NCBI GenBank assembly: GCA_015680685.1
Contig: MNCI01004064.1
Span: 282,428 to 346,427, forward strand
Direction: 5' to 3'
Origin: Gnetum montanum
Taxonomy: Eukaryota; Streptophyta; Gnetopsida; Gnetales; Gnetaceae
Length of the DNA stretch: 64,000 nt
Shown: piece by piece, positions 12,497-24,378 of the stretch
How the letters are laid out: each line of letters begins with the position of its first letter
Numbering within the stretch: position 1 is the first letter of the stretch
The notes under the pieces: model-generated
What the model was told of the DNA's origin: nothing
Seen by the model: the letters and a program-made list of their open reading frames with translations, nothing else
Databases searched by the model: none
Made by a program: the position numbers and the translations under genes

Positions 12497-13500
12497 CTCC
12501 ACCCAAATTCTCAGCCCAAAAAACCTCTTTCGACTAATTTTCAAAAATGTTTTCCAACCAATTTTCAAAACCCTTTCCAACCTTTTCCAAATATCAAGTC
12601 TTTTACATTTTGAACTTAAAAACTTGCAAACATTTAACATTAAACCAATGTTGGCGTTTAAATCCCTACCCATAATACTAGCATAGTTGTGGTAGGTGAT
12701 TTGAGTTTCTATTATATTTTCATAGTAGTTGTTGGATTCTTTGAAGCGAATGTAGTTTACATTGAAAACTTGTAAATTTTGATCATTGGAAACTACGTTT
12801 AGAATCTAGGGACTAGCATAGGTTCCTCCAAAAACCCAAATCCATCCACTTGAAATTCTATGGAAAGTCTAGCATAGTCACTCCTAGGACCCCAATGTAG
12901 TTCTTGAAAATCCAAAAATTCTCACTTGATTTTTCAAAATCAACATACATCCTCTAGGGTTAAAAATTTTCTAGTTTGGTTTTATTAAGTAAAAAACTCA
13001 TTTCCTATCACCTACCTCAACATAGTTGGCTGGATAATATTGTGGTCTACTACACATCCTCCAACGTAGATACTGCTGGAAAAGCTAGTGTAGTTGGTCC
13101 TTCCAACATCTATACCTTTCACATCTTCTCAAATATTATCACACCATTTCCACTACAACCTACACTATACTTGTAGTTGTAGTTTCAATAGTTTTTTAGT
13201 TATAATGCCTTTTGCATCTTGGACAATTCCACTTGTTGGAATCTTTCTAGATAATTAATTAATTACACATTTTATTAAGCCAAATTATAAATAGTAACCA
13301 TGATTTTTAGCTAGTCAACCATATTTCCCCTCAACTTAACCAATATGACATCTAACTAAGATGTTGTGAGGGTTTATGATCCTACAAACATTTTTGTGGC
13401 TAATGTAGATAGTCATTTAAGCTGAGAGGATAGAGCCTAGATTTTGTAGTCATTGATGAAAATTATCATAATTTCATTTGTGCCAAAATATAGATAGGTT
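12497..13500 (+). other. L1 leader (5' untranslated region)
   Basis: About 1 kb between primer site and gag with no convincing ORF. It contains diverged CATAGTTG / GTAGTTGG words related to the palindrome of the spacer array, for example around 13,015-13,100. I see nothing else in it. Confidence 0.5.
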
Positions 13501-16088
13501 TACTCATTCCATGGGTAGAGGTGAAGTCCAAACATAAATATGAACTTATTCATCAGAATGGGAAGGAATACATTCTTTCCCCATATGGCAAGATACCATT
13601 GTTTGATGCCCATACATGCATTCTATCTTATCTAATTGAGATGGGGAGTCAAGCTCCAAGGATTAATGTGAGGAACAAGATGAGTTCAAGGCAGAACCCA
13701 AACCAAAAAACTTCTTAGGAAGCCTATTTCAACAATTGGCTTCCCAAGCCACTGTATCCACCTTAGTCTCTCCCACATCCTTCATGGGGAAAGTTTCTCA
13801 ACCTTCATCACCTATTTATTCAAACATGTTTAGGCTAGCACTTGTTATAGCGATGCATAAGGTGTAATCAATGTCCAAAACCACATCCATTTTCTCATCC
13901 ATGTTAGTTGCAACGCAACCATGATTAGCTCAATCGTCATTAGTGGTTATCATCACCACTCACCCCTTCTCCATGACAGTGGACCCCATAGTGGGATCCC
14001 AAATAATATAAGGATCACAAACACCCTTTGTGCCCTTTGTTTCCCAAGTACTTGCTATAACCTCTTTCTCACTATTTGGTCCCCCTACAACCATGATGAC
14101 CTAGCCTCTCCCTTTTGTACCACAACCTATCATAAGGTCACAGGCCTTCCAACTCACATCGTAGTCATTTGTATAGATGCAACAACTCATTGGGATGCTC
14201 AAAGGCATGGATCAAGCATTCTAAATGATATAGGACCTTACCGAAGAGTTATGAAAGCTTAGGGCCTCCACAACCTAGATGATGAATTTTTATTATGATG
14301 ATCCAATTAGTCCTATCATCCCATAGATAACTCTTTCATTGGGCATCCCTATACCTCAATTCACCAAGTACAATGACAAATGTAACCCTAATGCATACCT
14401 TATCACATTTTGTTCTAAGTGTTTATTGTTGCAAGCTTGGTCGCATACTATAATGTGAATATTCCCTATGTCCCTTACTCAGAAATCCTTGGACTAGTAT
14501 CACACATTACAAAGAGGATTCCTATCCTTGCATGAGGACTTAATATCACAATTTGTTAACCATTTTAAATATAACTTAAAACTGAACATGACTCTTGACC
14601 AACTAATAAAGGTCAAGTAGGAACCCCTTAAGCCTGTTCAAAAATTTATACAATGGTGAAATGCTCTTCTTAATAAGATTCCAGAACCCATAGCCAAGAT
14701 CCACCTTCTTGCTATATTCAAGGGGATGGTTAATAACTTCAAGGGGATGGTTAATAACTTCATTAAGTCCAAACTCTATTGCCTAGACTTGCAATCACTT
14801 AGCTAGGCCTTTTCTGAAACAAAAAACATAGAGGATGCCATGAAGGCCAGTCATGACCCCACCTACGTGGCATATAAGAATCAACACACTTGGAAAGATA
14901 AGGAGAAGGAAAGGCAAAATAATGTATTTGTGGCCACCATGGCCAAAGATAATAAAACAACATAGGAGCCTAAAACAAATCAACCCAAGGCCCCTAGAAT
15001 AAATAATCAACCATAAATATCTAGGACCTCTACATCAAACAAGATGAAGGTCTAATTTCAAATAAAACAATTGGTCTAAGTACACTAGGCTACCATTAAA
15101 ACCATCTAAACTCCTTGACCAATTGTTAAAGAGTGGGAGAATAGAATATAATAAAATGATTGAGAATTCCCATGAGAGGCATGATAAACTATGAGAAATC
15201 ACCAAGAACCCATATATTATAACCAAGGATGATTGACTAGTACCTAAGTACTTTAAACTTGATCGATTATGTTACTATCATCACCTACCAAGTCATGAAA
15301 CTGATTTTTGCTTGGCCCTCAAGGATGACCTGCAAAAGATGATAGATAATGGGGAGTTGGTCCTTGATGCATCTAGCCCAGTCAAACCACAAAATCAATC
15401 CATGAAAGTCTATGAGAACCCATTGAATGCCAACAATAGCCCATACACTATAACAACATTCAATGTAAATAATGATTCTAGACCTATGTAGGAGCCATCC
15501 GTGATTCACATACCTCCTCGTAACGATGGTGGCCCTTCAACTTTGACTAGCTTAAGGTCCCTTTTTATTGTAAGGATACCATCACCTATGCCTTCCAAGG
15601 ATCCTTTTGTGATTAGGATTCCCCCTCCCATTGAAACCAAATGAATCATTATAACCGAACAACATCCCCCTTATGGTGGCCAATGCAATGAATTCTTCTC
15701 AACCAAACAACAACAACAAAAAATCATCAAGAAAAAAATGTAAGAAGCCTGCGACAAAGCCTAAGAACAAAGATAACAAGTAGGAAAAGGCATGGAAGGA
15801 AGTGAGCCCACTGAAGCCCACTTCCATCGCATATGTTCCAATGAGCTCTAACACTTAGACCACTTCAACTAGTCAACCATGGAAAGATTCCAAACCATAA
15901 AAAAGGGGAAAGAGATCAAGCCATAACAATTGAAACATGAAGTCTGCATCTTGGGATGCATGGAGGAAGTTAAGAAAAACAAGAATAAGAAGTTGACAAC
16001 CAATGAGAAGGACTTCATCAATGCCATGAAGCAAGTCAAATAGTCTCTAAAGCAAAAGAACACATCTCTCAACCTGTATGACCTAGTC
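13501..16088 (+). pseudogene. L1 gag remnant, copy 1
   Basis: A degenerate gag reading with many stops and frameshifts. The most recognisable part is 14,340-14,900: PQFTKYNDKCNP (near 14,352), SLHEDLISQFVNHFKYN (near 14,530) and VQKFIQW (near 14,640), the pattern of the plant Retrotrans_gag domain of Tat elements. A Lys/Gln/Asn-rich tail follows (14,870-15,800). A 21-base in-frame tandem duplication lies at about 14,720-14,762 and is absent from the minus-strand copy at 53,074-53,331. The N-terminal part (13,521-13,718 open frame) is not recognised. It probably formed one gag-protease polyprotein with the next feature. Confidence 0.75.
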
Positions 16089-16990
16089 ATGACCTTCATT
16101 ACTCACTGTGAAGCACTAGTAAAAATGTTAACTTCTATTCCTATCAGTAAGGACATCCCCACTAGTGAGGAGTCCATCCATGCCATGATGGTACCTTCCT
16201 CATCAAAGGAAGAAATGAGGTCAATAGAACTAGTGTTTCATGATAGTGAGGTCAAAACCAACATCCAAGATGAAAAGATAACCAAAGCTTCCTTGTTCAT
16301 AACCATAAGAGTAGGATAATAAAAAGTGCATAGGGTGCATGTTGATGATGGAGTAGCAACTAATGTAATACCCTATACAATTGTTGAATGTTTAGGCCTA
16401 ACAAAGTGGATGTAATATAAGTCAACCTCTACTCTTAAATCCTTCAAAAAATATCAAGTTGTTGTAAAAGGCTTAGTTTCTTTGGACTTTGTGGTAGGGG
16501 AAAAATTCCCCATAATGACCAATTTCTTGATGGTGGAAGACACACTAGGATTTAATATCATCATGGGGAGGCCTTGGCTAGCTTAATTACAAGTTGTTTC
16601 CTCATCCATTCATAAAGAAATTCACTTGCCTTATGAGGGAGGTGAAATAATCATCCATGGTGATAGTGTGGTTTCTTTGGTAGTCAAGAATGTTGACATC
16701 AAACAAGGATTTGAAGTCGAGTTTCAAGAAGAAACTCCTACTATTAACCATGAATTCAAGAAGCTTGATAGAGTAAGAAAGGTCAAAATAAACAACGATG
16801 GGTCCATGAATGCACTTGAATGCACCGTGGGAGGAATTCCTCTTCAACATTCTTAGCAATGAAAATAGAGAGTACAAAATTGTGCAAAGTAGATCATATA
16901 CCTTTCCTAATCCTTCAAAGATTAGGAAACACTTGCACAATTGAATGTACTTATCCTCCAATTTGGTTACCTTTGCACATATAACCATGT
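16089..16990 (+). pseudogene. L1 aspartic protease remnant, copy 1
   Basis: This is a retropepsin-like domain. The motif VDDGVATNVIP (near 16,340) replaces the family D-S/G-G active site, so the copy is probably inactive, and GRPWL lies near 16,569. An open frame at 16,626-16,856 carries LPYEGGEIIIHGDS, also found in the minus-strand copy near 51,720. The linker before it (16,089-16,319, with SIPISKDIPTSEESIHAMM) matches 52,086-52,271 on the other strand. Coding similarity fades at about 16,990, after which the long spacer starts. No RT follows here. Confidence 0.8.
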
Positions 16991-18190
16991 AGCCTTCTTT
17001 TCCTATAGCCTTGTTAGCCTAGTTGAAACATTACTTGCACATGCTATTTTTGCTTTACTTTGTTTTAAATTATTTAACTTTACTTCACACAGCCTAGGAT
17101 TTATTTTTGTTTAAAATTTACCTTTTATGCCTTTTTTATTTTAGAACATAAAACATGAAAAATATCATAAAAATTGAAAACCTAAAAGGTCATAAAAATT
17201 TTAAAACGTAAAAAATGATAAAAGTTTTTATTTCCAAAACATGGGGTCCACCATGGCCTAAAACTAGAAAAACATGTGGCCCTTCATGGTCTAAAACTAG
17301 CAAATTGTATGGCCCTCTAAGGCCTAAAACTGGCAAATAGCAGGGCCTTCCATGACCTAAAATAGCAAACCTCTTATCATCGTTTACAACCTAGCTCACA
17401 TCTTAGTTGCCTAGTTGTTTTACACATTTAAATAATGTAGCCTTATAACATAAATGAAAACATAAAACATAAAACATGAATAAAACATTAAGCATCGAAA
17501 CATATAAAAAAATTAAAATTTTAAAATAATAATAGTCTAAATGTTTGTCACATAGCATGACAAAGGTTTAAACAATACATGAAATAATAAATTGTCTCTC
17601 AAGGACCCATGGCTAGATCTAGCCACAACATCATAACAACATGAACATCAACTACAAATGAAGTAATTGAAGACATAACCAACTAATGGTGCTAAGGTGC
17701 AATTGAAGGACGAGGGTCATCACCAACACCTTGTTCATTGGGGCCATTGCCACACCTAAAGCCTAAAATAACCAAAATAAAACATGTAAATAACCAATAA
17801 AGCCTTTGACTTTGTCACAAAAATACCAAAAATAGGCCAACACTACCAACACAGTCAGGAAAGTTTGTAGGGTTTACAACAAAAGTTGTAATTGTGTGAG
17901 GCAATTTACACTTAAACAAAAAATGACAATTTAGAACTAAATTTTTTTTCTAAGTCTAGGAATTGAGTATGCATGAAACTCAACAACATTGGACATCTAT
18001 GCTATAGTACTAAGCCTAGAAAAATTTTTGACAACAATCCAAATCCATAAACAAATTCAACCAAAAATTGCACAACAACATGAAACTGAAGAAAATGACC
18101 ATAAAGAATCACTGATGAAAAATATGAAAGATTTTTTAATTTTCCTAAAACCAATTCCAAATCCTTCCTAACACCTCCAAGAATTCCCAG
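16991..18190 (+). mobile_element. L1 spacer, beginning (copy 1)
   Basis: Non-coding sequence after protease. Its last 350 bases align with 100-475, so the two pieces together give the full protease-RT spacer (about 5.8 kb). It is interrupted at 18,190 by L4. It contains the short repeat at 17,229-17,365 and A-rich tracts, and no ORF of note. Confidence 0.65.
17229..17365 (+). repeat. About 40-bp minisatellite with GGCCTAAAACTAGCAAA words
   Basis: Four imperfect units carry GGCCTAAAACTxGCAAAT followed by ATGGCCC. A related run in inverted orientation lies at 24,220-24,350, and single words occur at 3,945, 4,262 and 60,373. Confidence 0.6.
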
Positions 18191-19411
18191 TGTAACACCT
18201 AAAAATCATGATAACTAGAAAACTAAAAAAATTCAACAAAATAGCTTTAACCCTGAATCCTAAGGGCCTTCAAAAAATAGTATCCAAGCTACCCTAGATG
18301 GTTCAATAGATCACCCAAGGACTTGGAAAATGTAAATGAGGGTAGAAAAATAAAAATGTAATGCAGATTTCATATAATAAATGGACTAAAATAAAACAAA
18401 TAAATCTATCTTGCACACAAACAGAACAATAAACTTTATTTTAATAGAAATAAAGAATGGTTTAAGAAATGTGTACAAAAAAATGTACCTAAAGTAGTAG
18501 GGGGTTCACTTCGGTGGGGGTTTAGAATCCATTGAAATTGTTATAACCAGCTCCATGATCTAGAGGTTTTGCAACTCCCAATGCTTTCAAACCTTTACTT
18601 CTTTNATTTCACGTTGAGGATTCAAGAAGTTGCGTATTTGCAGTTGTGCAAAAACTTTGAAATGCAAAAATGGTCAAAAATTACAAAGTGTGAAACCCAT
18701 TCATGGTTTTTATGCTTGGGTTTTATAGGGTTTTGGACCACAAATTTGATTGCAAATTGTACTTGATTACTACTACAAATTTTGCTTGATTGTTGTTGCA
18801 AATTCTACTTAGTTGTTGACAAAATTATGACTACGTGCAAGTGTGGTGGGTGTTTAAATCTAGTGGGGTTACCATGTATGGTAAGTGTTATACCCCCATG
18901 GCCTCAAAGCCATTCCATTTATTAAAAATAGTAAATGAAAATTTTACCCATGCTAGGCTTTCCAATAGAAATACTAGAACCTCATTGGAGTAATGTTAGA
19001 GCTAGGTTGGAGTGAGGCTAGACCCTCCCTAGAGCAAGGTTGGAGGGAAGGTGTAATGTTGGGAGGTAAGATTTATATCCCCCTACACTGGGCATGGGTG
19101 ATGTTACATCCTCCAATAGGTGTTTCCAACTAGTAAATGTTATACCTCCCATAAAACCCATCAAAATTCCACTTTGGTAGTCCAAAAGGCATTTTTAGCC
19201 CTCCCAAATCCAAATATAGGTATTATATGACATTTTTCACTTGGGGGATGAGGCTTTAACCACTTATGAGGCATTTTTAGCCTCCAAAGTATAAAGTATG
19301 TGATATTACACCTTATGGACTACAACCTTCACATTTATAATGAAGTTTAGCCTCAAGTTTCATGGGGTGAGGGTTACAAAGGTTACAACATGCATTTTTG
19401 GTGGTGTTTCA
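18191..19411 (-). mobile_element. L4 LTR-like insert, copy a (solo LTR candidate)
   Basis: It starts TGTAACACC and ends GGTGTTTCA, so the ends form a short inverted repeat with TG...CA. It matches 55,528-56,882 throughout. On the minus strand it shows CCCTATAAAACCC (near 18,728) and AATAAAG (near 18,440), in promoter then poly(A) order, which suggests an LTR read on the minus strand. It lies in the L1 spacer at the point corresponding to base 470. A single N at 18,605 hides about 170 bases that are present in copy b. No internal element region is attached. Confidence 0.6.
18605..18605. other. Single-N assembly gap, undersized
   Basis: Comparison with copy b (55,945-56,115) shows roughly 170 bases missing at this one N, including a run of G and GTG words. 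Confidence 0.7.
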
Positions 19412-20620
19412 TTGGTCCCTCTTTGTTGGTGTCTAGAGGATTGACCTAAGATGCATTGACAAAGAATACAAAACATCACTCAAGCTCCATCACCAATGTT
19501 CTCTCTCTGTGCTTGATTCAATCAGGTTGAACAACATGAAGGAGTGCATATGATGATGGGGTAAAGTGTTATGATGAGATGATACAAGTTAGAAGATATA
19601 TTTGGTCATGAGGGAGTGGTCACATGGGTTAACAATGAGTTCCATGGGCTAACATATGGCTATAATATAACATTAACATGTTGAACAAGTAATAAGTCTT
19701 CACACTTTGTGCTTCAAAGTGTTGGTCACTTGACAATGCATTTGAGGAACCAACACTTCACTCCAAGGTTTCTTTGGCCATTAGGCGCCTCCCTTTGCAT
19801 GTTTGGAGTTGTTGACTTAGATTTTTGTTCTTCATGGACCATTCTAGCTTCCTGGCAATTTCCTTTTCCCTTTTCTATTTTTTGTGGGGACAAAACCTTC
19901 ATTGGGTTTCTCTGCCAAGGCTGGTTTAATTTTGTTTTCCTATTGAAGGAGGTGTGTTACATCTAGTAGGATGAGTGGTTTCCCCATCAAATGATATGTG
20001 TTATAATTAATGAACTTAATGGAATTCCCATTGAATGACATGTGTTACATTCAATGGACTTGTGGGTGGAGCATGATGAAGAAATGTCATATTACCATAA
20101 TGCATGAGTGTTAGACATTGGTTTTCATTGCTATTTAGGGTAAGGTAGCCTATAATAAGGTTATGAGGTTGGGTTCAAGGAATGGTGATAAGAATGGTAT
20201 GAAACAAGAACTCTTGACACAACAAGACAAACTCATAGAATCTTGCACTTCGAGGTCATGTGGTGACTTGTTGTTGTGATGAGTTGTACCTTTGTGATGA
20301 CTTGTAGGCTTCATCCTACAAGCCCTACTCGAAGAGGATAAGAAAACTAGATAAAGAAAACATGTTGTTACAATATGATATATAAGGCCATATGAGACAA
20401 TTAGCAAACTAGGCCACAACATGTTACCATCATTACAGCATAGGGAAATCTATGAGACATGCATCAGATTTATGAAGTTTTGTAGTTTATTCATTATGTC
20501 CAACAAGGAGAGGGAGATGGAGCATGCAAGCTTGCTTGTTGTAGACCATCAAAGTCATCAATATTGGTCATTTGTTGCAACCTATCAACAATGATAAACA
20601 ACACTACAAGAAAATATGTG
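19411..20620 (-). mobile_element. L1 LTR piece, inverted (copy D)
   Basis: The reverse complement matches LTR A from its TGTTGTTTATC start (here near 20,605) to about 5,790, which is the first half of U3. Landmarks are the block with CTCATTGTGG/AAGTCATC (near 20,250) and the palindromic-strand GAGAGGAAGCATTGG block (near 19,500). It abuts L4 copy a on the left and, apart from the L2 solo LTR, a piece of RT-proximal L1 sequence on the right. Short ORFs here are not conserved in the other LTRs. Confidence 0.7.
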
Positions 20621-21418
20621 TGATGAGTGGTGAGGTACCCCTACACTCAACCATACAAATACAAGTGTCTCATGCACGATCCGGTCAAACTCCAAGGACT
20701 AAGTGCTTATGCGCCCAAATGGAACACTTAAGGTTAATTAATCGCTGTCTTCCCAAACTTACTTGTATTGTCACGGTTGTATGGTTAAGTAAGCTTGAGG
20801 TATGTGATTTTTATATCTTTTATCTTTTTAATGTTTTATACTAATAGGGAGAGGGTGAAGAGACTAAGTGACTAACTTATATTAACTATTCGCTAACTAA
20901 GTTCTAATTGTCCTAGCACCAGTATCTATTCTCACTTGCCACACACACCCTGAACCAGTGCAACGCTACTAGGATTACCAAACGCTACTCGTTACTGGGT
21001 TACCAAGCATTACACATGTGCTCGAAGCGGTCGTATTGCATGCACTTAACTAGGAGAGTCAAGGGTTGAGAGAGATTAATTATCTAGGAAAACATTTAAA
21101 CATTTAACAATAATTAAATCCTATTTAGCTTATTCCACTTGCTGCAAGGTTTATTAGAAATTTCGTCTTTATTGTCGTACACAAATGTGCGCTTAGGTAC
21201 AATTTGCTCAAATAAAGATCTGTTCACTTTGAGACTCCTACTGTGGGAACATGGAAATTATTCTAACCTTGGAATGGTAAAACTGCTATAGCTTGGCTAA
21301 GGGTCTAGATCTAGATGAGTGAACAAGGGAAAGCCGCCTCTTATTTATAGACATGATTGCAGGCTGCGACATCACGTACGCGATATCGGAGGGACCGACG
21401 CGATATTGCGGCTCATCA
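20621..21418 (-). mobile_element. L2 solo LTR with 5-bp target-site duplication
   Basis: This 798-bp LTR starts TGATGAGTGG and ends CTCATCA. The same ATGTG pentamer stands at 20,616-20,620 and 21,419-21,423, a perfect target-site duplication, so it is a clean insertion later reduced to a solo LTR. It matches the LTRs of the complete L2 (29,365-30,175), taken here as minus-strand by that element. A TATAAATAAG box on the minus strand lies at 21,340-21,349. Near the right end are GCGATATCG-type palindromes. It interrupts an inverted L1 fragment. Confidence 0.92.
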
Positions 21419-21423
21419 ATGTG

Positions 21424-22230
21424 GATGTTAGAAATAATCAGGGCTATGTGATGGCTTTAATTTTGCTTTGCCAGGGTTTGATGTAGTCATGAGCAAGTTT
21501 AAGTTCTAGTGAGAAACTTGGTTTCATTTGTTTTCTCCTTGCCATTGTGCTATTAGATGGGAACTTTGGCCAATGGATCCTCTGTGATGTTTTTGGCTTC
21601 AAGGTTACTGGTAGTCAAGCTACTTCAAGGTTTTATGGCTGTATAGTGCCATAGTTTTAAGGCTCAAGGTTTGGATATTTAAGGTCAACTTAGTTTGACA
21701 ACATCATGAGAGGGGTTTATTTAGGCTTTACAACTACTTGAGTTTGCTTTCTCATTCTCCTAGCTCATTCCTGCATGCATGAGCACATCAAGTGGCACTT
21801 GTATAATAAAATTGTTAAATAATGTCAAAGTCATGTTGAATACTTTAGTAGTAATGTGTAAATGGGTCAAAACATACTAAATCAAAGGTTAAACAAGGTT
21901 AAAACGTGGTTAATAAAGGTAATAAGGGGTAGGTTAAAGCAAACAGGGTGAAACATGTGAAGGCCAAATGATGCAAAAATGATGAAAATAAGGTGAAATG
22001 TTAATGTAAAATAAGTTCATGTAAGATCAAAGCATAGTGGGGAACAAGGCCAAGCAAGGGAAAGTAGGCTACATATGACCCAACATAGTAAATTGGGGTC
22101 ACATTTTACCAATTGATAGGAAAGCTTGTTTCAATGGGACCAAGGTAAAACAAGATATGACAAATAAGTTAACATAGACATGGTCAAGGTAGTATCAAAT
22201 TTAATATAATATTTTTAATGATAATTATTA
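21424..22230 (-). mobile_element. L1 spacer end and RT start, inverted
   Basis: The reverse complement matches 4,200-4,700 (CCACTTGATGTGC, GAGGATCC words) and continues into the first part of the polyprotein upstream of RT seen at 61,490-61,580 (AAGTTTCTCACTAGAAC). It then breaks and, without the L2 insert, would join the start of the inverted LTR D. It is an RT-less deletion derivative of L1. Confidence 0.65.
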
Positions 22231-24210
22231 ACATTTAAAAGAGGGTTCAGTACCAACAAATTATATCTCAAGTTAAGGTTATCAATAACTATTTTTAATG
22301 TTTTCGTAGAAGTCCCCGTAGGCCATGTTGGCTAGCGTGGCGAGGGGGGAGGGGGAGAGAGACAGAGAAACAGAGGTTTTTTCTAATTAATTTGAGGACG
22401 AGACCTGATGTATTCCCTCTGATGCTGGCTTGCGTTATCAGTCGGAGGCTTTTGATTTTGTTCTTATGGTTAAGAAGCAAAACAGAATACATTTTTAGTT
22501 TTTAGGTGCTAATAATTCTTTTACGTGCAATCAAACAATAGAGGTGGAACTTGTTGCAGCGCGTGCCAGAGGGAAGGTGCACAATGGCAGCGTGACCCCA
22601 TTTGTGGGGTTGCAGGGCCCTTGGCTTGCATGGCCATCAACGGGTTCGCCCTACCCTTACCAGGTAGTGGCTTGGCAGCAGCCCCCTTCTGTTTTCTTTT
22701 TAGGATTTGGCCACCTTGGCCCCAGCGTTGCAGGAGTAGGGCAGGGCATAGTTGTGTGTGGCAGGGACTAAGGATGCAGCGGCGGTCAGCGACATGGTTA
22801 TACCCCCAGCCATGTTGGGCAGTGTGGCCCTCGTGTGGTTGCTATTTTTGGTAGCTACGCTGAGTCAATGTGGCTCTAGCGTGTTTGTGTTGAGGGTTTA
22901 GTATGCCGTAGTGGTTAAATTGCTTTTCTGTTATCAGTTTTCGGCTGAAGCCTAACATAAGGTAACTGCAAATTTAATTAAGAACCCCAACGTACAAAGT
23001 TATGATTTAATTAAGAACTTCATCGCCAGTTTCCGTTACAATTTATCATAGCAGATTGCAGATGTAGTTGGCGCTTAGCTTAGCTTCCGACTGTATTCTT
23101 GCATATTCTGTCAAGGTGGTAACAGTTGAGAAATTCAATCTTAGTTGATTAAAATGTTTTTCTAATGGAAAGTTTAGAGCATGATAGATTGATGATGTTT
23201 TAGTAAAAGTCGTAAACTTGTTTAAAATACGAGTTTCCCCTTGTTAGATAAAGGCAAGATACCGGCTAGTGACAAGACAACTTTGTATATGAAGTAAAGT
23301 CTTCTTTGCCGATGTATATTCATCGAAATATATATCATAAAGCCCATTACAACTAGACCTTGTTTACTATAAACCATTTATAATTATTTTTATGATTCTT
23401 TGCCCTATGATATGATATGATGTGATGTATGAAACTTTTCCGCCTACCGAATTCAACATATTGTTGGTAGGTTTGGGATTCTGGGACCACAAAAGTTGAT
23501 AAATTGAATCGTTGAAGAAAGTGTTACACTTGGCAAGCTCCATCATTCTTACTTATTGTTTGAGTGCTAATGGGAAAAGGATATAATTCTATGGAGGATT
23601 GAGTGTGGGATTTCTCTTAATGAAATTTTTGATAATATGTTACCTATTTTGTATAGGATCATCACATGGGCAAATGTTCTATTAATTCATGGTTATCTTA
23701 TGTGTTTTGATGATTGCATTTATGGCTATCCCCTTTTACTATGATTACATGTTTTTATTGTTCACATCCAAGTGACAATAGTGATTGGCTATGATAATGA
23801 AGTTGACAGTGGTTCCCCTTCTCCTTCCATGGCATCAGTCTTGTGGATAGTGATGGACTGGTTATACTTTATTATTTCTATTGTCTCATTGTTGTATTTT
23901 CCTTCATTCAGCTATATTAGTCAGAAAAACTATGCATTGTTTTTGTTTTTGTATGTTACACAATGCAACTATGGTTAGAGACATATGGCCAATTTGATAT
24001 TTTTTGATTATTGTCACACAGTGTGACTATGGCTATGTGTTAGTTTTAGATTTTTATGTTTTATATGCTTCATATAAACACAGATGGTAAATGTAATAAG
24101 GCCATAAACTAAAACTAGTAGATAAAAATGTGTCATAATGATAATTGTGAACCAAGGTATATGCATATAAGTAAACTTGCATATGTTGCCATTAGGTAGA
24201 TTGGCTAAAA
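22231..24210. other. Unassigned region with GC-rich island at 22,310-22,960
   Basis: No feature is recognised. The part at about 22,310-22,960 is much richer in G+C than its surroundings, with CpG kept. It contains GGCCATGTTGGCTAGCGTGG (22,320) and a relative GCCATGTTGGGCAGTGTGG (22,809), which look like less decayed forms of the L1 array palindrome. An open frame at 22,525-22,854 is low in complexity and lacks family signs. From 23,000 to 24,210 I see only ordinary AT-rich sequence; GTCACACAGTGTGAC near 24,014 is a lone palindrome. Confidence 0.4.
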
Positions 24211-24219
24211 GGTCATTAT

Positions 24220-24350
24220 GCTTACTAGTTTTAGGCCCTAGTAGGCCATTGCTTCACCAATTTTAGGCCTTAGAAGGCCATAATTTTGCCAATTTTAGGT
24301 TATAGCAGGCCGTAGTGCCAATTGTAGGCCTTAGCAGACCATGGTCCATA
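24220..24350 (-). repeat. About 38-bp minisatellite, inverted relative of 17,229-17,365
   Basis: Units carry CCAATTTTAGGCCxTAGxAGGCC about every 38 bases, four times. Reverse-complemented, they match the L1 spacer minisatellite, so this flank of L2 is probably decayed inverted L1 spacer. Confidence 0.5.
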
Positions 24351-24373
24351 TGTTGTATAGTAAGTATGGGATG

Positions 24374-24378
24374 CTCTC
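24374..24378. repeat. Target-site duplication of L2, left
   Basis: CTCTC directly precedes the LTR and is repeated exactly at 30,176-30,180 after the other LTR. Confidence 0.9.

Noticed and set aside
18184-18766. Short ORF at 18,569-18,766 crossing an N
   Set aside because: It spans an undersized gap in L4 and is absent from copy b.
22525-22854. ORF of 109 codons rich in Cys and Trp
   Set aside because: It lies in the GC-rich island, has an overlapping ORF in another frame, no domain, and biased composition explained by base content.
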